Of a stretch of DNA of 8,300 bases, positions 1 through 5,128 are shown one piece after another. The DNA lies in assembly GCA_937915075.1 (NCBI GenBank), contig CALDMA010000319.1, forward strand, positions 1-8,300, written 5' to 3'. Under the pieces are notes generated by a model. The model was given only the letters and a program-made list of their open reading frames with translations. It was not told the DNA's origin and made no database searches. The stretch's first letter is position 1; each line of letters begins with the position of its first letter. The position numbers and the translations under genes are program-made. The stretch is from an uncultured Oscillospiraceae bacterium (GTDB taxonomy: Bacteria > Bacillota > Clostridia > Oscillospirales > Oscillospiraceae).

Positions 1-778
1 CCTGCACCAGCGTTCCGGTATAGGTTTCATCCTGCAAGATGCGGATGATGGTGGTGGCCGACCACTTACAGTCAGCCTTGTCCGCATAGCCCTTTTTCGC
101 GTATGGCAGGCCGTTGTTCTTCTTGTAAGCCAGCGGAGAGAGAATACCCAGCCGGTTCAGCTCCGATGCGATCTTGGAAGCGCTTGCACCCTCCAGCCGC
201 ATACGGAAGATGTCGCAGACAACGCGGGCGGCGTAGGGGTCAGGGACAAGTAGGTTTTTATTATCCTCGGCTTTCATGTAGCCGTACACGGGGAACGCGC
301 CGACGAAATCGCCGTTGCGCCGCTTCACATCCAAAGAGGAACGGGTTTTGATGGAAATATCCCGGCAGTAGGCTTCGTTCATAATGTTCTTGACCGATAC
401 GGTCAGATCATCGCCGCTGTCGTGGGCGGTGTCGATGCTGTCGGTGATGGCGATGAAGCGCACCCCGTAGGCCGGGAATACCCGGCGCAGATACCGGCCA
501 GTTTCAATGTACTCACGCCCCAGCCGGGAGAGGTCTTTTACGATGACGCAGTTGATGTTGCCATCGGTGACATCCTGCATCATTTCCTTGAACGCAGGAC
601 GGTCAAAGATGATGCCGCTGTATCCATCGTCGATCTTTTCGGAAATAACCTCAATATCCGGGTTGCGCTCTACAAAGTTTTCAATGAGCTTGCGCTGATT
701 GGAAACGCTGTCGCTCTCGCTGGAATGATCGTCGGTATAGGACAGGCGGATATAAGCGGCGGCTTTGTATTTAGGCAT
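1..778 (-). CDS. Large serine recombinase, N-terminal part (runs off left edge)
   Basis: Site-specific DNA recombinase of the large serine (TnpX/TndX-like) type that cuts and rejoins element ends; 259 residues are visible and the C-terminal half lies outside the window. The resolvase catalytic domain spans about residues 4-150. It has the YIRLS motif with the likely nucleophile Ser13, the Q28-centred segment, and DLSRLGRE at 82-89 supplying the conserved arginines (R85, R88). The Recombinase domain follows, with AFPVYGY at 161-167 and the WSATTIIRIL...YTG signature near 239-255. The start is set by GAAAGGAG about 10 bases upstream of the ATG. Full-length relatives are usually about 500-600 residues. 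It lies 122 bases downstream of the DUF6870-like gene on the same strand and is probably co-regulated with it. The family call is firm; whether it serves an ICE, an IME or a simpler transposon cannot be told here. Confidence 0.93.
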   Translation of the reverse strand, partial: MPKYKAAAYIRLSYTDDHSSESDSVSNQRKLIENFVERNPDIEVISEKIDDGYSGIIFDRPAFKEMMQDVTDGNINCVIVKDLSRLGREYIETGRYLRRVFPAYGVRFIAITDSIDTAHDSGDDLTVSVKNIMNEAYCRDISIKTRSSLDVKRRNGDFVGAFPVYGYMKAEDNKNLLVPDPYAARVVCDIFRMRLEGASASKIASELNRLGILSPLAYKKNNGLPYAKKGYADKADCKWSATTIIRILQDETYTGTLVQ

Positions 779-862
779 GAAAAAGCACTCCTTTCTCCCG
801 GATTGCTCCCGCATGAAAAGAGTGGTTATCTGGCTATTTGGTTTTCATCCTTTTCCACACCG

Positions 863-871
863 ATCATAGCA
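863..871 (-). promoter_or_regulatory. Possible extended -10 promoter for the recombinase
   Basis: Read on the minus strand this is TGCTATGAT, an extended -10 element (TG, one base, TATGAT). It lies about 85 bases upstream of the recombinase start, in the gap after the DUF6870-like gene. The -35 region 17 bases further upstream is poor, so the call depends on the extended -10 alone. A tiny open frame (MIGVEKDENQIAR, minus strand) starts inside it but has no convincing ribosome binding site. Confidence 0.3.
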
Positions 872-900
872 CTCTCTGCGGAAAAAAGCGAGGATGTCGC

Positions 901-1125
901 TCAGCGCAAAATGCCTTGCAGACATTCCTCCAATGTAACGCCGTTCCCGGCAAAGCAGGCGTTTACCACGAACTCGCCGCAGCGGAAGCGGTAAGGATTT
1001 TTGATCTGGCGGATAAAGGCGGCAATGCGTTCTTCCTTGGGAAGATTTTTGTCTACGGATACTTCCCGGATGTCCACCAGCTCATCCGTGTGGATTCGGG
1101 ATTCGTTTGGCGTCGGCTGCATCAT
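901..1125 (-). CDS. DUF6870-like small protein (74 aa)
   Basis: Small soluble protein of 74 residues resembling the DUF6870 family, which occurs in clostridial mobile elements close to recombinases; its biochemical role is unknown. The recognisable core is the LPKEERI segment (28-34), then the IRQIKNPYRFRCGEFVV stretch (38-54), and a C-terminal TLEECLQGIL. No membrane segment or signal peptide is visible. The frame is open further upstream to 1254, but AGAAAGGAG sits 6 bases before the ATG at 1125, so the short start is preferred. A second ATG follows at once (MM), so a 73-residue form is possible. It precedes the recombinase on the same strand, which suggests a role in control or assistance of recombination. 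The family name is from memory of the motif and has not been searched. Confidence 0.72.
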   Translation of the reverse strand: MMQPTPNESRIHTDELVDIREVSVDKNLPKEERIAAFIRQIKNPYRFRCGEFVVNACFAGNGVTLEECLQGILR

Positions 1126-1174
1126 GGCGATCTCCTTTCTCGGTTTGGTGGGTTTCCTCAAGGTCACATGAATA

Positions 1175-1198
1175 CGCTGACGGAAAAGCCCGTCAGCG
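1175..1198. repeat. Perfect 9-bp inverted repeat upstream of the DUF6870-like gene
   Basis: CGCTGACGG (1175-1183) and CCGTCAGCG (1190-1198) are perfectly complementary around a 6-base loop, and two further pairs form beyond one mismatch on each side. It ends about 50 bases before the DUF6870-like start in the transcript. Neither strand has a T-run after it, so it is not an intrinsic terminator. An RNA hairpin in the leader, or a protein-binding site, is more likely. Confidence 0.6.
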
Positions 1199-1495
1199 CA
1201 TGGTATCTGACTTTGGGAGGCGGCTGCGCGGGCAGAATTGGAGCCACATAACATAATGGCGAATACCGGCGCAGCCGCTCTGCTTGTCTATTTGAGAATA
1301 TCCATCCTATTTGCCACGCGCCCCGGATAGTGGGCATGATGCAGGCCGCCCTTGGCAGGGCTGTCATAACTTCACGATACCGCTGCCCCAAAGGGCTGGC
1401 GCATACCGCAGGGTTCCCCCTCAAGTCTGTGGGAGGGCGTGAGCAAGTTTCATTATCCGCCGCGCTGTCATCGCGCCCGATTTGCCGAATCGGGT

Positions 1496-1567
1496 CTAAG
1501 GCTGCGTAGATCGCTCGGATGGCTTGTCCGGAATCACCTCCTTGAAGCCATCGTCGTGGCGGCGCAC
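1496..1567 (-). CDS. Possible 23-aa small ORF (GTG start)
   Basis: A minus-strand frame of 24 codons starts with GTG at 1567 and stops with TAG at 1496. It reads VRRHDDGFKEV... and ends ...PSERSTQP. A stop lies six codons or fewer upstream, so the frame cannot be longer. No good ribosome binding site precedes the GTG, and the strong Shine-Dalgarno at 1533-1543 lies inside it rather than before it. It is listed because charged, codon-like sequence is unusual in this block. It could equally be chance. Confidence 0.15.
   Translation of the reverse strand: MRRHDDGFKEVIPDKPSERSTQP
1533..1543 (-). promoter_or_regulatory. Orphan Shine-Dalgarno (AAGGAGGTGAT)
   Basis: The minus strand reads AAGGAGGTGAT here, an 11-base perfect complement to the 3' end of 16S rRNA and stronger than any ribosome binding site in the window. 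No ATG, GTG or TTG lies at the usual 5-10 bases downstream; the GTG inside the motif itself opens only a 13-codon frame. An ATG eight bases upstream overlaps it (MASRR then stop). It may be a leader or ribosome-standby element rather than a normal start signal. Confidence 0.4.
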
Positions 1568-1696
1568 CTCATGTCGCTATCACGCGGGTTTTGTGCCTGC
1601 ATCATGGTCTATTCAGTTTTCAACGTTCGATGAAAGGCCTCGTGGAGAATGTCCCTTCACCTATCGCCGATTTTGGGCCACTTTTGCACCCTGTTT

Positions 1697-2179
1697 TCAG
1701 CAATCAGGGAAAAGTTTTTTCATTTTCTTCATCGCCGCGCCGATACTCTTGGAAATATTCTGATGGCTGACACCCTCGGCTGCGCCAATCTCATCAACCG
1801 TCATCCCGTCCACGAAATACATCCACACCCTGCGGAACTGCGTATCCGTCAGGTGCTTCCGAATCTGCGTGACCTTTCTGACGCTGCGGTGGATTGCCTC
1901 TGCCCGGTCATGCGCCTGCTCCATGCAGACTTCCACGGCAGGAATGGAGGCCGCTTCCTCGGATAGCTCATCCAGCGCAAGCGTGTGATTGGCATAGACA
2001 TGAGCTTCCTTTTCGGAGACGTGATAGTCCTCGTCCGACAGGGCTTTCCATTTCAGGAATTCTTCCTCGCTGGCAAAGTCCTCGCGGGTCAGGCAGATGA
2101 TGACTTCATTGGCGTCCATATAAACGATGGCATCGGGGTCTTTCTTATTCAGCGCATAGCTGCTTTTTCTATTAAACAT
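1697..2179 (-). CDS. Sigma-70 region-4-like regulatory protein (160 aa)
   Basis: DNA-binding regulator with a C-terminal helix-turn-helix of the sigma-70 region-4 type, probably acting on transcription of the element's recombination genes. The helix-turn-helix covers about residues 108-155: LTDTQFRRV..., then MTVDEIGAAEGVSHQNIS, followed by a lysine-rich end. Residues 1-105 are acidic and match no sigma region 2 that I can recognise, so this is a sigma-like factor rather than a full sigma factor. The frame is open for 70 more codons upstream, but those codons run through a terminator hairpin. GGAGG sits 7 bases before the ATG at 2179, which fixes the start. It is transcribed divergently from the XRE gene, like orf7 and orf9 of Tn916. 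Expression is probably attenuated by the leader at 2251-2522. Confidence 0.82.
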   Translation of the reverse strand: MFNRKSSYALNKKDPDAIVYMDANEVIICLTREDFASEEEFLKWKALSDEDYHVSEKEAHVYANHTLALDELSEEAASIPAVEVCMEQAHDRAEAIHRSVRKVTQIRKHLTDTQFRRVWMYFVDGMTVDEIGAAEGVSHQNISKSIGAAMKKMKKLFPDC

Positions 2180-2250
2180 TTTGTTCCTCCGTTTCGGTGT
2201 TGGATGGTTGGTGAGCCGAGACAACACCGGCGGAGAACGACAGCCGACAG

Positions 2251-2301
2251 AAAAACGAAAAAAGGCGCTCGAACGGACATCATTGCCCGCACGAGCGCCT
2301 T
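2251..2301 (-). terminator. Intrinsic terminator / attenuator proximal to the sigma-like gene
   Basis: On the minus strand a perfect 10-bp stem (AAGGCGCTCG with CGAGCGCCTT, plus-strand arms 2262-2271 and 2292-2301, 20-base loop) runs directly into TTTTTTCGTTTTT. It lies about 72 bases before the sigma-like start with no gene end between it and the second terminator, so it most likely controls read-through into that gene. Confidence 0.8.
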
Positions 2302-2373
2302 GATTGCGCACGAAAACGCAAGAGAATACTGCTGCCCCCGGAGGGGCTAAATCACAGATGAACCATACTGTAT

Positions 2374-2411
2374 AAAAAGAGAGCTGCAACTCACTTCTGC
2401 GAGTGCAGCTC
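2374..2411 (-). terminator. Intrinsic terminator / attenuator distal to the sigma-like gene
   Basis: On the minus strand GAGCTGCACTC (plus 2401-2411) pairs with GAGTTGCAGCTC (2381-2392), an 11-bp stem with one bulged T and an 8-base loop, followed by TCTTTTTAT. It is the first of two successive terminators in the leader of the sigma-like gene. No coding region of ordinary size ends just upstream of it on this strand, only a 10-codon leader peptide. Confidence 0.72.
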
Positions 2412-2489
2412 GTCTGCGGGATCGCCGCGCGCTTTTTTAAGTGGGCGGCTACTCGGTGCTTATACTTTTTTACATGGCCGCGAGCGGCC

Positions 2490-2522
2490 TTAGCGCCATC
2501 TCCTGTTCATCCGTGTTTTCAT
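2490..2522 (-). CDS. Leader peptide MKTRMNRRWR ahead of the sigma-like gene
   Basis: A 10-codon open frame on the minus strand encodes MKTRMNRRWR. A good ribosome binding site, TGGAG, lies 8 bases before the ATG. Four of the ten residues are arginine, two of them encoded by AGG and AGA in tandem. The stop codon is followed at once by a GGCCGC/GCGGCC hairpin (plus 2476-2489), then by two intrinsic terminators before the sigma-like gene. This is the layout of a translation-coupled attenuator, as described for the tet(M) leader of Tn916. The peptide itself probably has no function. The position, ribosome binding site and downstream terminators are seen directly; regulation is inferred. Confidence 0.5.
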   Translation of the reverse strand: MKTRMNRRWR

Positions 2523-2554
2523 AAAATAATCTCCAGTTCTTGGAATATGATTTA

Positions 2555-2582
2555 TAGCTCATTCGATATGAGCTACATGTAG
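2555..2582. repeat. Overlapping palindromes, probable operator between divergent promoters
   Basis: TAGCTCAT (2555-2562) and ATGAGCTA (2568-2575) form an 8-bp inverted repeat around TCGAT. It overlaps a perfect 10-base palindrome, CTACATGTAG (2573-2582). The pair sits about 50 bases upstream of the XRE start and about 35 bases upstream of the divergent leader peptide. That position suits an operator through which the XRE protein represses itself and the sigma-like transcript. Which arm it binds is not known. Confidence 0.5.
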
Positions 2583-2583
2583 A

Positions 2584-2621
2584 TTTAAGTGAAGCGAAGC
2601 TCACTCTACAATATAGTAGAG
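2584..2621 (+). promoter_or_regulatory. Possible XRE promoter with inverted repeats
   Basis: TTTAAG (2584-2589) and TACAAT (2607-2612) are spaced 17 bases apart, a weak -35 with a good -10. They lie just upstream of the XRE gene. Two small inverted repeats overlap them: AGTGA...TCACT (2588-2605) and CTCTAC/GTAGAG (2604-2609 and 2616-2621). The second repeat runs into the ribosome binding site GAGGTG, so it could also affect translation. Confidence 0.35.
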
Positions 2622-2631
2622 GTGATTTTCA

Positions 2632-2949
2632 ATGAACTTTCTTGACCTGTTTGCCCAGAGGCTCCGCGAAAAGCGGGAGCAGAAAAAGATAACACAGCGT
2701 GAGTTAGCAGAACGGCTCAATATGTGTACTCGAACCGTCATTGAGATTGAAAAGTGCAAGAGCAATCCGCGTTTTGAAACGGTTGCACTGATTTCGGAAG
2801 AGATGGACATCAGCCTCGACGGAATCGTGTTCCACGACAGAGCGCCGCAAACCGTCGCCAAGTGCGTGGCAGATTTCTTTGCTGGTAAGAGTGACGCCGA
2901 GTCGCAGAAGTACATAGACCTGTGCATGAGCGCGGACAAGCTGAAATGA
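2632..2949 (+). CDS. XRE-family helix-turn-helix repressor (105 aa)
   Basis: Small DNA-binding regulator, the only plus-strand gene in the window. The Cro/C1-type helix-turn-helix covers about residues 8-63. It starts with RLREKREQKKITQRELAERL, continues with the recognition helix around CTRTVIEIE (32-40), and closes with SNPRFETVALISEEMDISLDGI. The C-terminal 40 residues include FFAGKSDAESQKYI, a tail I associate with regulators in clostridial mobile elements. The start has GAGGTG about 6 bases upstream. It diverges from the sigma-like gene with palindromes in between, so autoregulation and repression of the element's left-hand genes are the natural inference, parallel to orf9 of Tn916. Its coding sequence ends 11 bases before a terminator that serves the opposite strand. 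Confidence 0.9.
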   Translation: MNFLDLFAQRLREKREQKKITQRELAERLNMCTRTVIEIEKCKSNPRFETVALISEEMDISLDGIVFHDRAPQTVAKCVADFFAGKSDAESQKYIDLCMSADKLK

Positions 2950-2960
2950 TGCGCTGGAGA

Positions 2961-3019
2961 AAAACAAAAAAGAGGGCCGATAACCCGTGCTGCCTGATGG
3001 CTCACGGATTATCGGCCCT
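2961..3019 (-). terminator. Strong intrinsic terminator of the cargo operon
   Basis: On the minus strand an 11-bp perfect stem (plus arms 2973-2983 and 3009-3019), extended past one C-A mismatch by five more pairs (2985-2989 with 3003-3007), is followed by TCTTTTTTGTTTTT. This should end transcripts coming from the operon that finishes at 3203. On the plus strand there is no T-run after the hairpin, so it is unlikely to terminate the XRE transcript. Confidence 0.85.
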
Positions 3020-3046
3020 GCGTCTATGCGTCCGGCACTCGTGTCG

Positions 3047-3157
3047 TTATTTCGAAGGGTAATTCAGCGCAGCAAAACCACGGCAGCGCTTTATAAGCGC
3101 AGGTGTTTTAAGCACATATTCCATAAGTAATAGTCGTTTTCTTTTTTGAGCAAGCAT
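3047..3157 (-). pseudogene. 36-aa open frame over a decayed membrane-protein gene start
   Basis: A minus-strand frame from ATG 3157 to TAA 3047 begins MLAQKRKRLLL and is basic, with no clear domain. Its first codons lie in a diverged copy of the start of the membrane-protein gene at 5128. The equivalent of that gene's ATG is here ACG, and the GGAGG ribosome binding site is here GTGG. It is more likely the remnant of a duplicated gene than a functional peptide. The palindrome GCGCTTTATAAGCGC (3086-3100) lies within it. Confidence 0.35.
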
Positions 3158-3180
3158 GTTTTTGGCCGTTCTTCGATACC
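3148..3180. repeat. Diverged copy of the 5107-5139 gene-junction sequence
   Basis: Thirty-three bases here match 5107-5139 at 29 positions with no gaps. The match continues less exactly leftward through a T-rich run into CGTTTTC versus TGTTTTC. The 5107-5139 copy contains the end of the flavodoxin gene and the overlapping start of the membrane-protein gene. This copy keeps the same codon phase (SKNGQKHA instead of SKNDQKHA on the minus strand) but has lost the stop, the start codon and the ribosome binding site. Confidence 0.75.
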
Positions 3181-3202
3181 ACTTTTCTGAAATTATATTG
3201 GA

Positions 3203-3889
3203 TCAAGTATCTTTTACTTCGTTCCTCCTTGAGCTTTCCACAAGTGGCTGTGCGTCCAGCTTTTCGGTGCAGCCCAGCTTTTTCGCAATACGTCCCATGA
3301 AAAACCGGGAGATGTGATGCATAAAGCGGTTATAGAAACGAATCTGCTTTTCCGGCATGTATTCCGGTGCAGCGAAGTCATTCACAACGGATTTTTCAAA
3401 GCAGCCGGTGCTTGCAAAATGTCGACCCATTTCTGTAAACGGAGCAAGCATCTTTTCCCGCGTTTTATCGTTCACCATTCCCAGCCCGAACATATCACCC
3501 TTGATCAGCGTTCCGGCGTATTCGCAGCCGAGCTGCCCGGGCAATGTTTCCAGGTAGGCTTTACAGCACCGGCTTTGACACGCCTCGGGAAACCCTCCCT
3601 GGACCAAAAATGCCAGCTTGGTTCCGTCCTCGGTTTTCGGCGTCAGCCCCGAAAGAAATTCCAAAAGGATCCCCGGTATGTTCTCCACATAAAGCGGCAG
3701 GGCAATCAATATCTGTTTGTTCCCGTAAAAAGCTTCTGCCGCACTTTGCCATTGCCTGCGGTCGGAAATGTAGAAAACCTCGGCAGAATTTCCGCCCTCT
3801 TCAAAACCGTGCAGGAATGCTTCAACGATCTTGGTCGTATTGCTTTTGGGCTGCGGACGCACCGCACCGCTGATCGTTACCAAATGCAT
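3203..3889 (-). CDS. NAD(P)H-dependent FMN reductase-like flavoprotein (228 aa)
   Basis: Cytoplasmic flavodoxin-fold oxidoreductase of the NADPH-dependent FMN reductase type, expected to bind FMN and pass electrons from NAD(P)H to an unknown acceptor. Residues 2-20 form the first strand and phosphate loop (VTISGAVRPQPKSNTTK), with SNT in the usual place. QILIALPLYVENIPGILLEFL (59-79) is the second core segment, and LAFLVQGGFPE (92-102) is the strand and loop near the flavin. The last 50 residues are helical and basic. The chosen ATG has AGGAGGTG 5 bases upstream; an upstream in-frame start would read through the neighbouring gene. It overlaps the end of the iron-sulfur flavoprotein gene by 13 bases and is the last gene of the operon before the terminator at 2961-3019. 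The substrate is unknown. Confidence 0.8.
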   Translation of the reverse strand: MHLVTISGAVRPQPKSNTTKIVEAFLHGFEEGGNSAEVFYISDRRQWQSAAEAFYGNKQILIALPLYVENIPGILLEFLSGLTPKTEDGTKLAFLVQGGFPEACQSRCCKAYLETLPGQLGCEYAGTLIKGDMFGLGMVNDKTREKMLAPFTEMGRHFASTGCFEKSVVNDFAAPEYMPEKQIRFYNRFMHHISRFFMGRIAKKLGCTEKLDAQPLVESSRRNEVKDT

Positions 3890-4398
3890 GAAATCACCTC
3901 CTGAACCTCCGTGATCGGATAGGCGCCGATGCTCTTTCCCGCAAAATTCAGCATGACTCGTTCCATCCAGTGATTCAGATAGGCACGATCTGCCTGACCG
4001 CCGTACAGCAGGCCAAAGCGATAGCACTTGTCATAGCGGGGAATATGGCGGCACTCTCCCTCTACAAAATGAATATTCATAGTAACCAGCGGGAGCAGGC
4101 GGTCAATGAGATTCTTCATCCGATGGTCTACAAAGTTCAGTGCCGTTCCGCAGAGAAACAGAACGGCATCCGCTGCAAGATAAGCCCTCAGCAGGTCCTC
4201 ATAGCCATCGGGAATGGCGCACCGTCCCGGCGTTTTCAGCCAGCAGGCATTGCACCCGATACAAGGGTGAAAATTTCTCTTGTAAGCCTGCACAATTTCA
4301 ATTTCGGCATCTGCCTCCTGCATTTGCAATTCTTTAATGACAGTCTGCGCCGCCGGGTTTCCCTCCGGCAACGTATTTACAAGTAGTAATCTCTTCAT
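3877..4398 (-). CDS. Iron-sulfur flavoprotein / flavodoxin-like oxidoreductase (173 aa)
   Basis: Flavodoxin-fold protein with a compact cysteine motif, Cys46-X2-Cys49-X2-Cys52-X7-Cys60. This fits the CX2CX2CX4-7C pattern of archaeal and clostridial iron-sulfur flavoproteins, which carry one [4Fe-4S] cluster and FMN. The N-terminal strand and phosphate loop are RLLLVNTLPEGNPAAQTV (3-20); the second core segment is ADAVLFLCGTALNFVDHRMKNLIDR (76-100). Likely role: electron transfer in an anaerobe, partner unknown. The start is set by AAGGGGG a few bases upstream of the ATG at 4398. The gene begins 13 bases after the membrane-protein stop and overlaps the next flavoprotein gene by 13 bases. Many relatives with these cysteines are annotated only as flavodoxin family protein. 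Confidence 0.8.
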   Translation of the reverse strand: MKRLLLVNTLPEGNPAAQTVIKELQMQEADAEIEIVQAYKRNFHPCIGCNACWLKTPGRCAIPDGYEDLLRAYLAADAVLFLCGTALNFVDHRMKNLIDRLLPLVTMNIHFVEGECRHIPRYDKCYRFGLLYGGQADRAYLNHWMERVMLNFAGKSIGAYPITEVQEVISCIW

Positions 4399-4411
4399 AG
4401 ACACCCCCTTA

Positions 4412-5128
4412 TCATATGGCGTTCCAGCAAACAAAGAAGATCAGAACGCATCCCCATGCATTTCCCGTTTCTTTGCGAACGATCAGCATTCCATAGATTA
4501 GAATAAAGACGGTCGCCATTTGCAGCAGAGCATCCGGTGTCAGGCCAACCGCGCCATGAATCAGGATGCACATCACAGCACAAAAAAACGCGCCCCAATC
4601 CCAAAACCGATACTTGCTCGGAAATAATCGGCTGATCTTGTCCTGTATGACCGCATAATTGAATCCCTCAAAAAAGCCCCAAAATACCGCAGTCAATGAA
4701 AGAGCGAGCACATTGGACGGAAAAGCGCTTGTAAGCGCTTCGGCGGTTGTGCCTACTCCCCGAAAGGGACACCAACCGTGAACCAGACCGTGCGCAAGAT
4801 TGTACAGAAATTCCGGCACACAGCAAAGCAGACTCAGAGGCAGCGCCGGAATGAGATTCTTCGTGCAGAGGCCGAAGCTTCTGAATGATTGCTTTCGGAT
4901 CAAACAGACAATGGATATTCCAAGTCCTGATATGGCAAATTGGCAGCACAATCCGATGATAAGCACCCGAAGCACAATGGGATAATTCGTGTCCTTTGCG
5001 AAATCGTTCATACCGTTTTGCATAGCGATCATAACGCCGCCAAGCGCAAGGAAGGCTGCGATTCCGATAATCCATAAGTCTGCTGATAACTGTTTTCTTT
5101 CTTTTTGATCAAGCGTGTTTTTGGTCAT
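4412..5128 (-). CDS. Multi-pass membrane protein, possibly degenerate CPBP/CAAX-protease-like (238 aa)
   Basis: Integral membrane protein with about seven hydrophobic segments: roughly residues 18-36, 49-77, 91-112, 138-161, 175-195, 200-217 and 222-238. The stretch FWGFFEGFNYAVI (149-161), with ILIHGAVGL (188-196) after it, is placed like the EExxxR and HxxxN/D motifs of CPBP intramembrane proteases. Only one glutamate and the histidine are present, so proteolytic activity is doubtful. The start has GGAGG 9 bases upstream inside the flavodoxin gene, which it overlaps by 20 bases. This suggests coupled translation and a functional link with that flavodoxin. A decayed copy of its first codons occurs at 3148-3180. 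It may be a transporter-like or scaffold protein instead; the CPBP assignment is tentative. Confidence 0.7.
   Translation of the reverse strand: MTKNTLDQKERKQLSADLWIIGIAAFLALGGVMIAMQNGMNDFAKDTNYPIVLRVLIIGLCCQFAISGLGISIVCLIRKQSFRSFGLCTKNLIPALPLSLLCCVPEFLYNLAHGLVHGWCPFRGVGTTAEALTSAFPSNVLALSLTAVFWGFFEGFNYAVIQDKISRLFPSKYRFWDWGAFFCAVMCILIHGAVGLTPDALLQMATVFILIYGMLIVRKETGNAWGCVLIFFVCWNAI

Larger units (their letters stand above)
1199..1696. other. Gene-free, structure-rich intergenic block
   Basis: About 500 bases between the sigma-like gene and the DUF6870-like gene hold no convincing coding sequence. Several frames are open on both strands, but none has a ribosome binding site with a plausible protein. 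The block does contain compact structure: CCCGATT/AATCGGG at 1476-1482 and 1488-1494 with a 5-base loop, GCGC/GCGC near 1462-1476, CCCTC/GAGGG near 1417-1436, and an orphan Shine-Dalgarno at 1533-1543. On the minus strand TTGAAAACTGAATA appears near 1610-1623. It may be a long structured leader for the DUF6870-like/recombinase genes or a separate noncoding RNA. Neither is proven. Confidence 0.5.

Noticed and set aside
422..994. 190-codon plus-strand open frame
   Set aside because: It is the shadow of the serine recombinase, whose catalytic and Recombinase motifs are clear on the minus strand. The plus-strand frame has no recognisable domain.
1126..1254. N-terminal extension of the DUF6870-like protein
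   Set aside because: It crosses the 9-bp hairpin and ignores the AGAAAGGAG right before the ATG at 1125.
1164..1424. 86-codon minus-strand frame
   Set aside because: It has no good ribosome binding site and no domain, and it spans hairpin sequence. It was treated as part of the structured non-coding block.
1531..1545. Plus-strand resemblance to the 3' end of 16S rRNA (AATCACCTCCTTG)
   Set aside because: It is only the complement of a strong Shine-Dalgarno sequence, and no other rRNA-like sequence surrounds it.
2180..2389. 70-codon N-terminal extension of the sigma-like protein
   Set aside because: It runs through an intrinsic terminator, and the ATG at 2179 has an ideal GGAGG. The extension reads as low-quality protein.
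2415..2440. Possible plus-strand terminator (GC-rich stretch then TTTTTT)
   Set aside because: The stem is only 4 bp and no plus-strand gene ends there.
3314..3904. 196-codon plus-strand open frame
   Set aside because: It is antisense to the clear flavoprotein gene and has no domain or ribosome binding site.
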